NCBI RefSeq assembly: GCF_029369745.1
Contig: NZ_CP120210.1
Location: 744,001 to 808,000, forward strand
Direction of reading: 5' to 3'
Source: Amycolatopsis sp. QT-25
Lineage (GTDB): Bacteria; Actinomycetota; Actinomycetes; Mycobacteriales; Pseudonocardiaceae
Length of the DNA stretch: 64,000 nucleotides
The translations under genes were made by a program, and so were the position numbers. The notes below the pieces were generated by a model. It made no database searches and was not told the origin of the DNA. It worked only from the letters and a program-made list of their open reading frames with translations. Shown here piece after piece: positions 51,382-60,346 of the stretch (position 1 is its first letter; the number at the start of each line of letters is the position of its first letter).

Positions 51382-51424
51382 TGGTCTATACCTTTTAAGG
51401 GGTATGGCCAATAGGTATAGACCA
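51382..51424. promoter_or_regulatory. Pair of inverted DasR-like sites upstream of the chitinase
   Basis: TGGTCTATACC (51382-51392) and its exact inverted copy GGTATAGACCA (51414-51424). They resemble the Streptomyces DasR site (ACTGGTCTAGACCAGT) and the chitinase promoter repeats (TGGTCCAGACCT). The location is about 40-80 bp upstream of the chitinase ATG. Between here and 51717 no gene was found; TTGACA (51619) and TAGCGT (about 51676) lie before the next gene. Confidence 0.75.
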
Positions 51425-51717
51425 TTGCGGAGCAGAAACCAACCGGAGAAAGGTGGATCTTGCCTGTTCGGCCCCGTGGAGAGAGCCGAATGGCGTAACG
51501 CTGTCCGCTTTTGCCGGAAACAGATTCGGCCGTCGACAACTCCGGGAAGAGGGGTGCTCGAAAGAACCCCCTTGTGAGGGGCTATTCTCGGGCCTCGAGT
51601 TGATCAGACCCCCAAGTCTTGACACGCTCGGTAGTTTTTTGACCAGCAGTCTGGAAATGCTCACTCGTTCGGGTTAGCGTTCTGATTCGGCAAAGTCACG
51701 TCACGGGAGGCACTCCG

Positions 51718-52089
51718 GTGCGGAGCCCAGTTCATCTCCTGATGCGATCGGCCCTGCCCGCGGCAAGGGCCGCGGCGGTCGTCGCGATCCCCGTCGCCCT
51801 GCTCGTCGGAGGCGCCGGTCCGGCGTCGGCCGCGGAGATGGCGTCGCGCTCGGAGATGGCGTTCGGTCTTCTGGGCCCGGTCGGCTTGGTCGCCGTCGCG
51901 CTCGGCATCGTCGGTATGGCCTTCGGCGTGTTCCGTCAGCGTCGGAAGGCCCGCGCGGCCGCCGTCGCCCCCGCCCCCGCCCCCGCCCCCGCTCTCGCGG
52001 TCCCGGCCCAGCCCGCCGCCCCGCACGTCGCCGCGATGGCCGAGGCCGTACTCGCGGACGACGCCCTTATCCGTCGGCAACGCCTCTGA
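51718..52089 (+). CDS. Small exported membrane protein
   Basis: 123-aa protein. A signal peptide (about 1-40, ending ASAAE) is followed by a short Ser/Met-rich segment, one membrane helix (about 51-72), a basic stop-transfer (RQRRKAR) and an Ala/Pro repeat tail encoded by cccgcc repeats. Unknown function. GTG start with GGGAGG upstream; a TAGCGT -10 element lies about 40 bases before it. Confidence 0.7.
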   Translation: MRSPVHLLMRSALPAARAAAVVAIPVALLVGGAGPASAAEMASRSEMAFGLLGPVGLVAVALGIVGMAFGVFRQRRKARAAAVAPAPAPAPALAVPAQPAAPHVAAMAEAVLADDALIRRQRL

Positions 52090-52107
52090 CCTGCGCCATC
52101 CCGGTTC

Positions 52108-52170
52108 AGATCGCGGTTAGCCCGCTGAAGTCGACACGCCTGCGGATCGCGGTTAGCCCGCTGAAGGCGA
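52108..52170. repeat. Dispersed palindromic repeat, two copies
   Basis: Copies at 52108-52134 and 52144-52170, both in the reverse orientation (GATCGCGGTTAGCCCGCTGAA). They fill the gap after the 51718 gene. A 12-bp palindrome TAGGTACACCTA follows at 52189-52200. Confidence 0.85.
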
Positions 52171-52248
52171 CGCGGCGGATTTCTTGGGTAGGTACACCTA
52201 GTCCCGCCCGGATTGTTTAGCCGCCCGCTGATCGCCACGCTCGGGTCC

Positions 52249-52545
52249 ATGACGGTGACGCGGCGTCGCAGCCGGCCCGGTGACCCCTTCCCGCGCGCGC
52301 TGGACCGGGCGATCACGGACAGCGGTCTCGGCCTCGACCGGATCCGGCACCGACTCGCCCAGCAGGGCGTCCGGGTCAGTGTCGCGACCTTGAGCTACTG
52401 GCGGACCGGAAGAAGCCGCCCCGAGCGGTGCGACTCCTTGAAGGCGGTCGCGCTGCTGGAGCGGCTGTTCGAACTTCCGCACGGTTCGTTGCTGAACCGG
52501 CTGGGCCCGCGTCGCCCCCGGGGCCGGTGGGGCGACGCGGGAACC
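52249..52545 (+). pseudogene. Truncated helix-turn-helix (XRE-like) regulator
   Basis: From an ATG at 52249 the product reads RALDRAITDSGLGLDRIRHR followed by SVATLSYWRTGRSRPERCDS and AVALLERLFELPHGSLLNRLGPRRPRG, a full HTH domain of the kind that heads ~450-aa actinobacterial proteins. After about residue 97 the frame is only the antisense of the trypsin gene (open to 53103), so the C-terminal part appears to be lost. Palindrome TAGGTACACCTA upstream could have been its operator. Confidence 0.55.
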
Positions 52546-52548
52546 GGA

Positions 52549-53295
52549 TCAGACTCCGGAGTTGGTGCGGATCCAGCTGCGGAAGTAGGGGACGTCCACG
52601 TAGATCGACGGCCCGGTCGCGCAGGTGCTGCTGTTGTTCCCGGCGCGGCTGGTGGCGCCGACCAGCTGCCAGACACCGTTGACCTGCTTCACCTGCGGGC
52701 CGCCCGAGTCGCCGTAGCAGGCACCCTTGTTCCCGCCGGGGTTGTTGGTACAGATCTCGCTGGCACCGCTGATCCCGAGACAACGGCTGTCGGCGACGAT
52801 CGAGGTGTTCAGTTCCTGCAGGGTGATCGGGGCACCACAGCCGCCCTGCGGGGCGCAGGTCTGGCCCCAGCCGATGATCCGCGTCGCGGTGCCGACGGGC
52901 CCGGACGTGTCGGCGATCGTGACCGGCGCCTGCGAAACCGCCGTCGAGAGCCGCAGCAGCGCCAGGTCGGCGCTCGGGTGGGCGATCCGCTGGGCCACGC
53001 GGGCCACGGTGCCGCCGCTGGTGCGGTTCGTGGTGCCGACCCGCACCTGGTACGGCGTGCCGCAGTGCTTCGCGGTGACCACCCAGGTCGAGCTGATCAA
53101 TGACCCACCACACTGATGCCCGCCGCCGCTCGACTGCTGGGACACCATGAACGAATAGACCTGCGTCGCGTTGCCGCCGCCGACGATGTTCGGCTGGACG
53201 CCTCCGGTGGGCTCGGCGGCCGCCGCGACGCCGGAAAGCGAGAAGACGGCCGCAGCCGCCGTGGCCAAGCCCATCAGCAGGGATCGTGCCTTCAT
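52549..53295 (-). CDS. Secreted trypsin-like serine protease (S1 family)
   Basis: 248-aa exported protease. A signal peptide (about 1-26) and a short propeptide end at NIVGGGNA, where activation gives the new N-terminus IVGG. The catalytic triad is intact: His in VTAKHC, Asp in SADLALLRL and Ser in CYGDSGGP. Six Cys can form three disulphides. ATG with AAGGAG upstream. It lies directly against the truncated HTH gene. Confidence 0.95.
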   Translation of the reverse strand: MKARSLLMGLATAAAAVFSLSGVAAAAEPTGGVQPNIVGGGNATQVYSFMVSQQSSGGGHQCGGSLISSTWVVTAKHCGTPYQVRVGTTNRTSGGTVARVAQRIAHPSADLALLRLSTAVSQAPVTIADTSGPVGTATRIIGWGQTCAPQGGCGAPITLQELNTSIVADSRCLGISGASEICTNNPGGNKGACYGDSGGPQVKQVNGVWQLVGATSRAGNNSSTCATGPSIYVDVPYFRSWIRTNSGV

Positions 53296-53446
53296 CTGGG
53301 TTCTCCTTCGGTGTGGCCGGAAGATCCGGTGCCATGAACGCTAGGAATCGGGCACCTTGCCCAGAACCGTCGGAAGTATGTGGCCTTTAACCGTTTAGAC
53401 CGTTCGGCCGGGGTGAGGCCGGATGACCTGCCGGGAGGTGGCCTGA

Positions 53447-54478
<1,032 letters not shown>

Positions 54479-54507
54479 TTCGCGCTGCGATGTCGTCGCT
54501 GTGTGGT

Positions 54508-54513
54508 TAGCGT
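54508..54513 (+). promoter_or_regulatory. -10 element of the YihY-type gene, leaderless layout
   Basis: TAGCGT six bases before the GTG at 54520; an alternative TTG start at 54514 would directly follow the element. Confidence 0.55.
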
Positions 54514-54519
54514 TTGACG

Positions 54520-55542
54520 GTGGCGAAAGACGACGGCGCGAAGCCGGAAGAGGACAAGCTGTTACCGCGGTTGAGGCGGAAGTACGGCTGGCTCGATCAC
54601 CTCATCCGGGCGAACGACGCGTTCACCGAGCGGTACGGAAACCACTACGCCGCCGCCATCACCTACTTCAGCGTGCTTTCGGTGATCCCGATCTTGATGG
54701 TCGCCTTCGCGACCATCAAGATCGTGCTCGCCGGTGATCAGGTGGTGACGAACCAGCTCGTCGACGGCATCAAGAAGTCGGTCCCGGCGGGGCTGAGCGA
54801 GCTGGCCGGCAGCATCATCAAGGCGGCGCTGGACTCCGGCGGCGGTATCGGGGTCTTCGGTCTGCTGCTCGCGCTGTACTCCGGCGTCGGCTGGATGTCG
54901 AACCTGCGGGACGCGCTGACCGCTCAATGGGGCCAGGAAAAGCAGAAGCTGCCGCTGGTTTCGACGACCATCAAGGATCTGCTGTCCCTCGTCGGACTCG
55001 GTGTCGCACTGGTGGTCTCGTTCGGTCTCACCGCGGCGGGCAGTGGCGTCGGGCGGTTCCTGCTCGAACTGGTCGGTCTCGAGAACCAGGCCTGGGCCGT
55101 GTTCCTGTTGAGAGTCGCGACGATCGTGCTCGGCCTGCTCGCGAACACCCTGGTCTTCCTGTGGGTCATCGCGAGGCTGCCTCGTGAGCACGTCGCGCTG
55201 CGCAGCGCGATCAAGGGCGCGATCTTCGCCGCGGTCGGGTTCATCGTGCTCCAGCAGGCGGCGACCTTCTACCTCGGCAGTGTCACGAAATCACCGGCGT
55301 TCACGTTGTTCGGCCCGGTGATCGGCCTGCTCGTGTTCGCGAACCTCGTCTCGCGGTTCCTGCTGTTCGTCACCGCGTGGACGGCGACGGCGAAGGAGAA
55401 CGCGAAGACGGTCGTCGAGCCGCCGGCCCCGGTGCTGATCCACCCGAGGGTGACCGTTCAGCAGGGGCCGGGACTCGGCACCGTCGGCGGGGCTTTCGCG
55501 ACCGGCGCGCTCTTGGGCTGGCTCGGCCGCCGAAAGTCCTGA
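54520..55542 (+). CDS. YihY/virulence factor BrkB family membrane protein
   Basis: 340-aa protein with six membrane helices (about 45-70, 100-125, 145-170, 190-215, 225-250, 260-285). Family features are the N-terminal RFTERYGNHYAAAITYFSVLSVIP pattern and GSVTKSPAFTLFGPVIGLLVF-like sequence late in the protein. Transport of an unknown substrate is usually proposed. Ends with a short cytoplasmic tail. Its 3' end overlaps a convergent frame by 173 bp. Confidence 0.92.
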   Translation: MAKDDGAKPEEDKLLPRLRRKYGWLDHLIRANDAFTERYGNHYAAAITYFSVLSVIPILMVAFATIKIVLAGDQVVTNQLVDGIKKSVPAGLSELAGSIIKAALDSGGGIGVFGLLLALYSGVGWMSNLRDALTAQWGQEKQKLPLVSTTIKDLLSLVGLGVALVVSFGLTAAGSGVGRFLLELVGLENQAWAVFLLRVATIVLGLLANTLVFLWVIARLPREHVALRSAIKGAIFAAVGFIVLQQAATFYLGSVTKSPAFTLFGPVIGLLVFANLVSRFLLFVTAWTATAKENAKTVVEPPAPVLIHPRVTVQQGPGLGTVGGAFATGALLGWLGRRKS

Positions 55543-55780
55543 CTTGCCGGCCGGGTTCCGGCGTGACAGGCGCCGGCTGTGCCTGCGCGGCCTTCTTGTT
55601 CCGGACGAGGCCCGCGACGAGCAGGGCCACCCCGGCAACGCCGACGACGACGCCGAGCACCGGCTGGTAGTCCTCGGCCCACATCGGCAGGACGAACCGA
55701 CGGTCGGTGTAGGTCATCGCGACCGAGCCGAAACCGAGCAGGATGAACAGGAACGCGAGTCTTCGCAGGGAAGAGGACAC
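55370..55780 (-). CDS. Small two-helix membrane protein overlapping the YihY gene antisense
   Basis: 136 aa. The first ~65 residues are convincing: two membrane helices (about 8-25 and 40-60) separated by YTDRRFVLPMWAEDY, then a basic stop-transfer (RNKKAAQ). The rest is Arg/Ser/Pro-rich and lies antisense to the end of the YihY-type gene, so the true product may be only the N-terminal half with the tail as read-on until the first stop. ATG start. Function unknown. Confidence 0.6.
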   Translation of the reverse strand: MSSSLRRLAFLFILLGFGSVAMTYTDRRFVLPMWAEDYQPVLGVVVGVAGVALLVAGLVRNKKAAQAQPAPVTPEPGRQVRTFGGRASPRARRSRKPRRRCRVPAPAERSPSGGSAPGPAARRPSSRSPSPSPSTR

Positions 55781-55890
55781 CCCGGAAACGAGTACGTGAG
55801 ATCGGGGAACACCCGTGGCCGTCCCCCGAACGGTTCACGAGTGGAGACCGAAGGGCAGTGGCCCGGGTGGCCACTGTCCGCCGATCCGGG

Positions 55891-57129
55891 CTACTCGCCC
55901 GACATGGCCTTCTTGCGCTGGTGACCGACGACGAACGACACCACGATGATCAGGAAGACGGCCAGCGTGATGATCCAGCCCGTCACTCCGAACGGGTCTT
56001 CGGCCGTGGCGGCGGCCCCGCTGTTCGACGAGCCGTCGGCGTTCGGAGCGGGCTTGGCCACTTCCGCGTTCACGGATTCCGTCGGCTTGTAGTCGATCCG
56101 CCCGACCGGTTCGGCTTTGGCTTCACGCAGCGCGAAGCCGTAATCGAGAAGCTTCGCGGCCTGTTCGGTGACTCGCGTCGGCCGCTGCTCGGCGCGAAGC
56201 ATCACGATCCCGATCCGATGACCGTTCTGGACCGCGCTGCCGGCGTAGGTGTGGCGCGCGTCATCGGTGAACCCGGTCTTCCCGCCGGTGAATCCGGGAT
56301 AGTGGCCGAGGAGTTTGTTGTCGTTGTAGATCGTGACGACGGGTTTTCCCGCGATGGGCGGGATCTCGAAGCTCTTGGTCTTGACCACCTTGGCGAATTC
56401 GGGGTTCTTCATCGCGTGGTGGAAGATCAGGCTCATGTCGTAGGCGGAGGTCGACATGCCGGGGCCGTCGAGCCCGGACGGTGTCGCGGCCCGGGTGTCC
56501 GTGGCGCCGATGTTGGTGGCCAGCGCGTTCATCTTCGCGAGGGTCGCGTCCACGCCGCCGAGCACGGTGGAGAGCGCGTGCGCCGCGTCGTTCCCCGAGT
56601 GCATCAGCAGTCCGTGCACCAGCTGGTCCACTGTGTACTGACCACCCGCGGCGATGCCCATGCAGGTGCACTCCTGCTCGGCGTCCTCCTTGGTCGGCAC
56701 GACGACCTTGTCCGGCGGGAGTTCGGTGACCACCACCAGTCCGAGCAGGACCTTGATCAGCGAGGCGGGCCGCTGGCGGCCGTGCGGATCCTTCGCGGCG
56801 ATGACGTCGCCGGTTTCCAGATCCTGCAGCACCCAGGACGCGGCGGTGTTTCCCTCGGGCGGGTTCAGCGCGCGCTTCGGCAGCACGAGCCCGCATTCGG
56901 CCATCCGGTCGCCACCCACCGGCACCGGCGGGACCGGCAACGGCTCCGGCGCGGCCTCCCCTGGGCGCGGTTTCTCGGAGGTGTCGACCGGCGCGGGAGG
57001 CGTCGTCTTGTTCGCGCACGGCTGCGCCTGGGCTGGTGGCATCGGAGCGGCTGTGGCCACCGGCGTCACCGCGAAGGCGAGCACACCGGAAACGAGGACC
57101 ATGAGCGACCGGGAGATAGCGCTGTGCAC
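55891..57129 (-). CDS. D-alanyl-D-alanine carboxypeptidase (S11, DacA/DacB1-like)
   Basis: 412-aa penicillin-binding protein that trims stem pentapeptides. A signal peptide (about 1-30) is followed by a Pro-rich segment, the transpeptidase fold with SxxK in RPASLIKVL, SxN in MHSGNDAAH and KTG in GGKTGFTDD, and a C-terminal membrane helix (about 378-402) with a Lys-rich end. All active-site motifs are present. The frame continues to 57300, but the GTG at 57129 lies six bases after a TACATT -10 element, avoiding overlap with the divergent SCO4848-type gene. Rv3330-like. Confidence 0.93.
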   Translation of the reverse strand: MHSAISRSLMVLVSGVLAFAVTPVATAAPMPPAQAQPCANKTTPPAPVDTSEKPRPGEAAPEPLPVPPVPVGGDRMAECGLVLPKRALNPPEGNTAASWVLQDLETGDVIAAKDPHGRQRPASLIKVLLGLVVVTELPPDKVVVPTKEDAEQECTCMGIAAGGQYTVDQLVHGLLMHSGNDAAHALSTVLGGVDATLAKMNALATNIGATDTRAATPSGLDGPGMSTSAYDMSLIFHHAMKNPEFAKVVKTKSFEIPPIAGKPVVTIYNDNKLLGHYPGFTGGKTGFTDDARHTYAGSAVQNGHRIGIVMLRAEQRPTRVTEQAAKLLDYGFALREAKAEPVGRIDYKPTESVNAEVAKPAPNADGSSNSGAAATAEDPFGVTGWIITLAVFLIIVVSFVVGHQRKKAMSGE

Positions 57130-57135
57130 CCGAGC

Positions 57136-57165
57136 AATGTAGCGTCGCCGGGCCCGCTGCATACT
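57136..57165. promoter_or_regulatory. Back-to-back -10 elements of the carboxypeptidase and SCO4848-type genes
   Basis: TACATT on the minus strand (57136-57141), six bases before the carboxypeptidase GTG, and CATACT on the plus strand (57160-57165), seven bases before the ATG at 57173. The two genes diverge from a 43-bp gap and both appear leaderless. Confidence 0.5.
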
Positions 57166-57172
57166 CAGGGGC

Positions 57173-57427
57173 ATGCGCATTTCGCGAGGTACTTCGATGT
57201 TCCTGCTGGGTTTCGGCGTGTGGTCGTGGATCATCTGGATCACGTTCGCCAAGAATCTCTGGGACAGCGACCGCGCCTGGGCCGCCGACGGCTCACCCAC
57301 CGCCTACTTCATCGTGCACGCGGTGCTGACCGTGGTCTCGTTCGTGCTCGGCACCGTCATCGGGCTCATCGGTCTGCGCACGCTCCGTGGCGCCAAGTCA
57401 CGAGACGCGGAAAAGGCTGACGCCTGA
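57173..57427 (+). CDS. SCO4848 family membrane protein
   Basis: 84-aa protein with two membrane helices (about 8-27 and 45-68) and a Lys/Asp-rich C-terminus. The FGVWSWIIWITFAKNLW motif is typical of this family, which in streptomycetes sits beside the D-Ala-D-Ala carboxypeptidase gene exactly as here. A role with that enzyme is inferred. ATG start. Confidence 0.87.
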   Translation: MRISRGTSMFLLGFGVWSWIIWITFAKNLWDSDRAWAADGSPTAYFIVHAVLTVVSFVLGTVIGLIGLRTLRGAKSRDAEKADA

Positions 57428-57505
57428 TCAGGTCTGTCGTCCTTTTGACGGTGGTGGCCGGGCTCCGCCTCCCTTACGTTCACTCCACCGAATCATGGAG
57501 GTGGA

Positions 57506-58921
57506 ATGTCCCGGATCAGACGCCTGCTCGTCCCCGCGCTCGTCGCGGCGGCGACGGGAAGTGTGTTCGCGGCCCCGTCGGTGAGCGCCGCGCCCGCACC
57601 CCAGTGCGACACCGCTAGCGCGCCGTTCAACTACGTGGTGCTCTACGACCCGCGCACCCCGGAGCGCAAGGTCGACGCCGAGCTGCGCGCCAAATGCGGC
57701 GAGAAGGTCGCGTACTACCCGGAGATCGGGGTCGCGGTGGCGACCTCGCGCAACGCCGACTTCCAGGCGAAGATCGGCGTCTTCCGCGCCTACTCGGGCG
57801 GCCGTGACGTGGCGTTCCCGCCGGCGGCCACCGCTCGCTCGACCCGCTCCGCCGTGGTCGACACCAAGGAGAACGAAGAGACCACCAGCGTCGCCGTCGA
57901 AGAGGACCTGTCGGCTCAGCAGTGGGACATGCGGGCGATCCAGGCTCCCGAGGCGAACAAGGTCTCCGGTGGCAGCCGCTCGGTGACCGTCGGCGTGCTG
58001 GACTCGGGCATCGAGCCGACCCACCCCGCGTTGAAGGGGGCACTGGACCCGAAGGCGTCCGCCGGCTGCAACTCGGGCGCGCCCGACACCACCCCCGCCG
58101 CCTGGGCGCCCACGAACTCCGACCACGGCACGCACGTCGCCGGCACGATCGCCGGCAAGGACACCGCGCGCGGCTTCACGGGCGTCGCGCCGGGCGTCAA
58201 GCTGGCGTCGGTGAAGGTCGTGAACGACGACGGCCTGATCCTTCCCGAGGCCGCGGTGTGCGGGTTCATGTGGGCGGCGAAGCACCGCTTCCCGGTCACG
58301 AACAACAGCTACTACATCGACCCCGGCATGTTCTACTGCTCGAAGGAGCCGGGCGACGCGGCCGCGTACGAGGCCGTCCGCCGCGCGGTGGTCTACTCGA
58401 CCGGCCGTGGCGTGCTGAACGTCGCCGCCGCCGGCAACAGCGGCTTCGACGTCACGAAGCAGACCACCGACCCGAACCGCCCGCACCCCGTCGACTCGAG
58501 CTGCGGGATCCTGCCGAAGGCGATCGAAGGCGTCGTGACCGTGTCGGCCATCGGCTACGCGGGCACGAAGTCGTCCTACAGCAACTTCGGTGCCGGCCAG
58601 GTCGAGGTGACCGCCCCCGGCGGTGACCGCGCCCAGCTGCCGCCGACCGGTCAGGGCGCCGGTTGCCCGTTGTCGACCATCTTCAACGGTGCCTACGGCA
58701 CCAAGTGCGGCACCTCGATGGCGTCCCCGCACGCCGCCGGCGTCGCCGCGCTGCTGGCGTCCCGCTACCGCCACGCTCCGCCGCGGCTGCTGACCTGGCT
58801 GCTGGAGCACCAGGCCGACGCCGTCGCGTGCGGCACCGCGGCGCCGGTCTGCGAAGGCCCGGCGAAGAACAACTCCTACTACGGGCACGGCCGCGTCAAC
58901 GCCCTGGACGCGGTGAAGTAG
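57506..58921 (+). CDS. Secreted S8 (subtilisin-like) peptidase
   Basis: 471-aa exported protease. A signal peptide (about 1-29) is followed by a propeptide-like segment (about 30-150) and a subtilase domain with Asp in VGVLDSGIEPTHP, His in DHGTHVAGT, the oxyanion Asn in NVAAAGNSG and Ser in GTSMASPHAAG. Full triad, so active. It has paired Cys in the catalytic domain. ATG with GGAGG close upstream; a strong terminator follows. Confidence 0.96.
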   Translation: MSRIRRLLVPALVAAATGSVFAAPSVSAAPAPQCDTASAPFNYVVLYDPRTPERKVDAELRAKCGEKVAYYPEIGVAVATSRNADFQAKIGVFRAYSGGRDVAFPPAATARSTRSAVVDTKENEETTSVAVEEDLSAQQWDMRAIQAPEANKVSGGSRSVTVGVLDSGIEPTHPALKGALDPKASAGCNSGAPDTTPAAWAPTNSDHGTHVAGTIAGKDTARGFTGVAPGVKLASVKVVNDDGLILPEAAVCGFMWAAKHRFPVTNNSYYIDPGMFYCSKEPGDAAAYEAVRRAVVYSTGRGVLNVAAAGNSGFDVTKQTTDPNRPHPVDSSCGILPKAIEGVVTVSAIGYAGTKSSYSNFGAGQVEVTAPGGDRAQLPPTGQGAGCPLSTIFNGAYGTKCGTSMASPHAAGVAALLASRYRHAPPRLLTWLLEHQADAVACGTAAPVCEGPAKNNSYYGHGRVNALDAVK

Positions 58922-58934
58922 ATCTTTTCGAGTG

Positions 58935-58969
58935 CCGGGGCCCGTCCGCGTTTCGCGGGCGGGCCCCGG
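58935..58969 (+). terminator. Terminator of the S8 peptidase gene
   Basis: Long GC stem (CCGGGGCCCG... with its complement CGGGCCCCGG) and a short tttc-containing loop, then TTTCGTTTT. Confidence 0.9.
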
Positions 58970-59068
58970 TTTCGTTTTCGGACTTGCGCGAAAGCAGGAT
59001 TCGGTCGGTGATCGCCCGATCACGTGCCGGGTTTTTCGGTATTGACGGTCTTCCGACGAGGTAAGCTC

Positions 59069-59218
59069 GTGAGTGAAGCTCAATGGGGTGACACACCGAG
59101 CGAGTCTCCAGGGGCCTGCGTTAGGGTGCCCACTTCCACATCGCTCGATGGGGATGTCAGGTTCGACCTCGCGAATGGACACATGATGACCGGCGGTTCC
59201 GAGACGGGCGGCAACTAG
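59069..59218 (+). CDS. Possible 49-aa small protein
   Basis: A GTG start with GAGG about seven bases upstream opens a frame encoding SEAQWGDTPSESPGACVRV and ending GHMMTGGSETGGN. Acidic, soluble, one Cys, no family recognised. TTGACG (59042) and TAAGCT (59062) might be promoter elements, but the spacing is short (14 bp). It has its own terminator-like hairpin. Could be spurious. Confidence 0.35.
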   Translation: MSEAQWGDTPSESPGACVRVPTSTSLDGDVRFDLANGHMMTGGSETGGN

Positions 59219-59229
59219 CCCATCGCCTG

Positions 59230-59267
59230 GCTCCGGCATGAGGTCGAGCTTTCACCCATGCCGGAGC
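59230..59267. terminator. Bidirectional terminator hairpin
   Basis: Perfect 11-bp stem GCTCCGGCATG / CATGCCGGAGC with a 16-base loop, between the small ORF and the stop of the convergent gene at 59269. Confidence 0.75.
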
Positions 59268-59268
59268 G

Positions 59269-60186
59269 TCAGCCGTTACGCGTGTAGTCCGCGACGAAGC
59301 CCATCCGCTGGCTCATTTGGGGCTCACGAGCGGAGAACTCGACTATCACGTCGTTGTTCCGCACCTTCTTCTTGAAATTGCGCGCGCCCTGGTTGCGCAC
59401 GGTGAGAGAGGCGGGGTTCAGGACGTTGCGGAACACGACGCGGTGGGTGAACTTGCAGACCTGCTTGTCGAAGACCACGTCGAAGTCCTCCGGCTCGGTG
59501 CCGTTCATCAGGTCCGCCGACATCTTCGGCCACCACCACTCGACGGTCACGAGGTCACCGTCCGCGACCCGGTTCCCCAAGTGGACATAGATGTCGAGAC
59601 GAGGTTGGCCGGCCTTCGAGTTCTTCCAGACCGAGGTGGCCTTCGCTCGGGTGCGTTCGGCAGCGCTTTCCGGCCTCGCGTGATACGCCTTGCATGAGAT
59701 GCGCCGTTTCGCCCTGGCGGTCAACGGAGTTATCCCGTAGTAGGCCATCTTGAGTGAAACGTATCTCGGCTTGCCGTCCGCGGCGGCATTGAGAATGATG
59801 TTGCGTTTGCAGTAGACGTCACCGTTGTTCTCGACGATGGTTTCCTGCCGCCACTCGCGGAGGACGATCGGTGAATCCGTGTGCATGCTGTCGGCGTAGT
59901 CGTGGAGAATGTTCTCCACGTTGACGAGTTTGTTGCGTTGTCGTTGCGTTCCCGCGAACGAAACCAGTGCGGCCAAAACGAACAGGACGCCGGCGACGGT
60001 GGCGAAAACCGTCCTGAGCCAGGCGATGCCGAGTACCTGGCCGAGCAGGCCGACAAAGCCCAGCATCGTGACCGTGCCGCCGAAGACACGGATGTAACCG
60101 TGCTTGTAAACGAGTTCTTCGATTTCCGCGATCAACGGGAGAAATCGCTGCGAAAGGAGCGCACGCAGCTCCGAACCTGCCGTCAT
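59269..60186 (-). CDS. Membrane protein of unknown function
   Basis: 305-aa protein. Two adjacent membrane helices (about 36-55 and 60-80) follow an N-terminal amphipathic segment; the remaining ~220 residues are hydrophilic, basic and probably cytoplasmic, with strand-rich blocks such as PRLDIYVHLGNRVADGDLVT and FTHRVVFRNVLNPASLTV. No family was recognised. Its lower GC than neighbouring genes hints at horizontal origin. ATG start. Confidence 0.75.
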   Translation of the reverse strand: MTAGSELRALLSQRFLPLIAEIEELVYKHGYIRVFGGTVTMLGFVGLLGQVLGIAWLRTVFATVAGVLFVLAALVSFAGTQRQRNKLVNVENILHDYADSMHTDSPIVLREWRQETIVENNGDVYCKRNIILNAAADGKPRYVSLKMAYYGITPLTARAKRRISCKAYHARPESAAERTRAKATSVWKNSKAGQPRLDIYVHLGNRVADGDLVTVEWWWPKMSADLMNGTEPEDFDVVFDKQVCKFTHRVVFRNVLNPASLTVRNQGARNFKKKVRNNDVIVEFSAREPQMSQRMGFVADYTRNG

Positions 60187-60346
60187 CCCCTCGCCGCCCC
60201 TCGATCACCGGCTTGGTGACTCTCCAGGCTATCTCAGTCACGTACCGTTTCCAACGGCTTCAGAGTCGGTGAAGCACCTTTCGTCGGATTCGCGATCGGG
60301 TCCCGCTGGTTACGTTGGGAACACCTTCGACAGTGGGGAGTTCACG

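Noticed and set aside
57429..59239. 603-codon minus-strand ORF opposite the S8 peptidase
   Set aside because: Antisense shadow of a peptidase with a complete catalytic triad.
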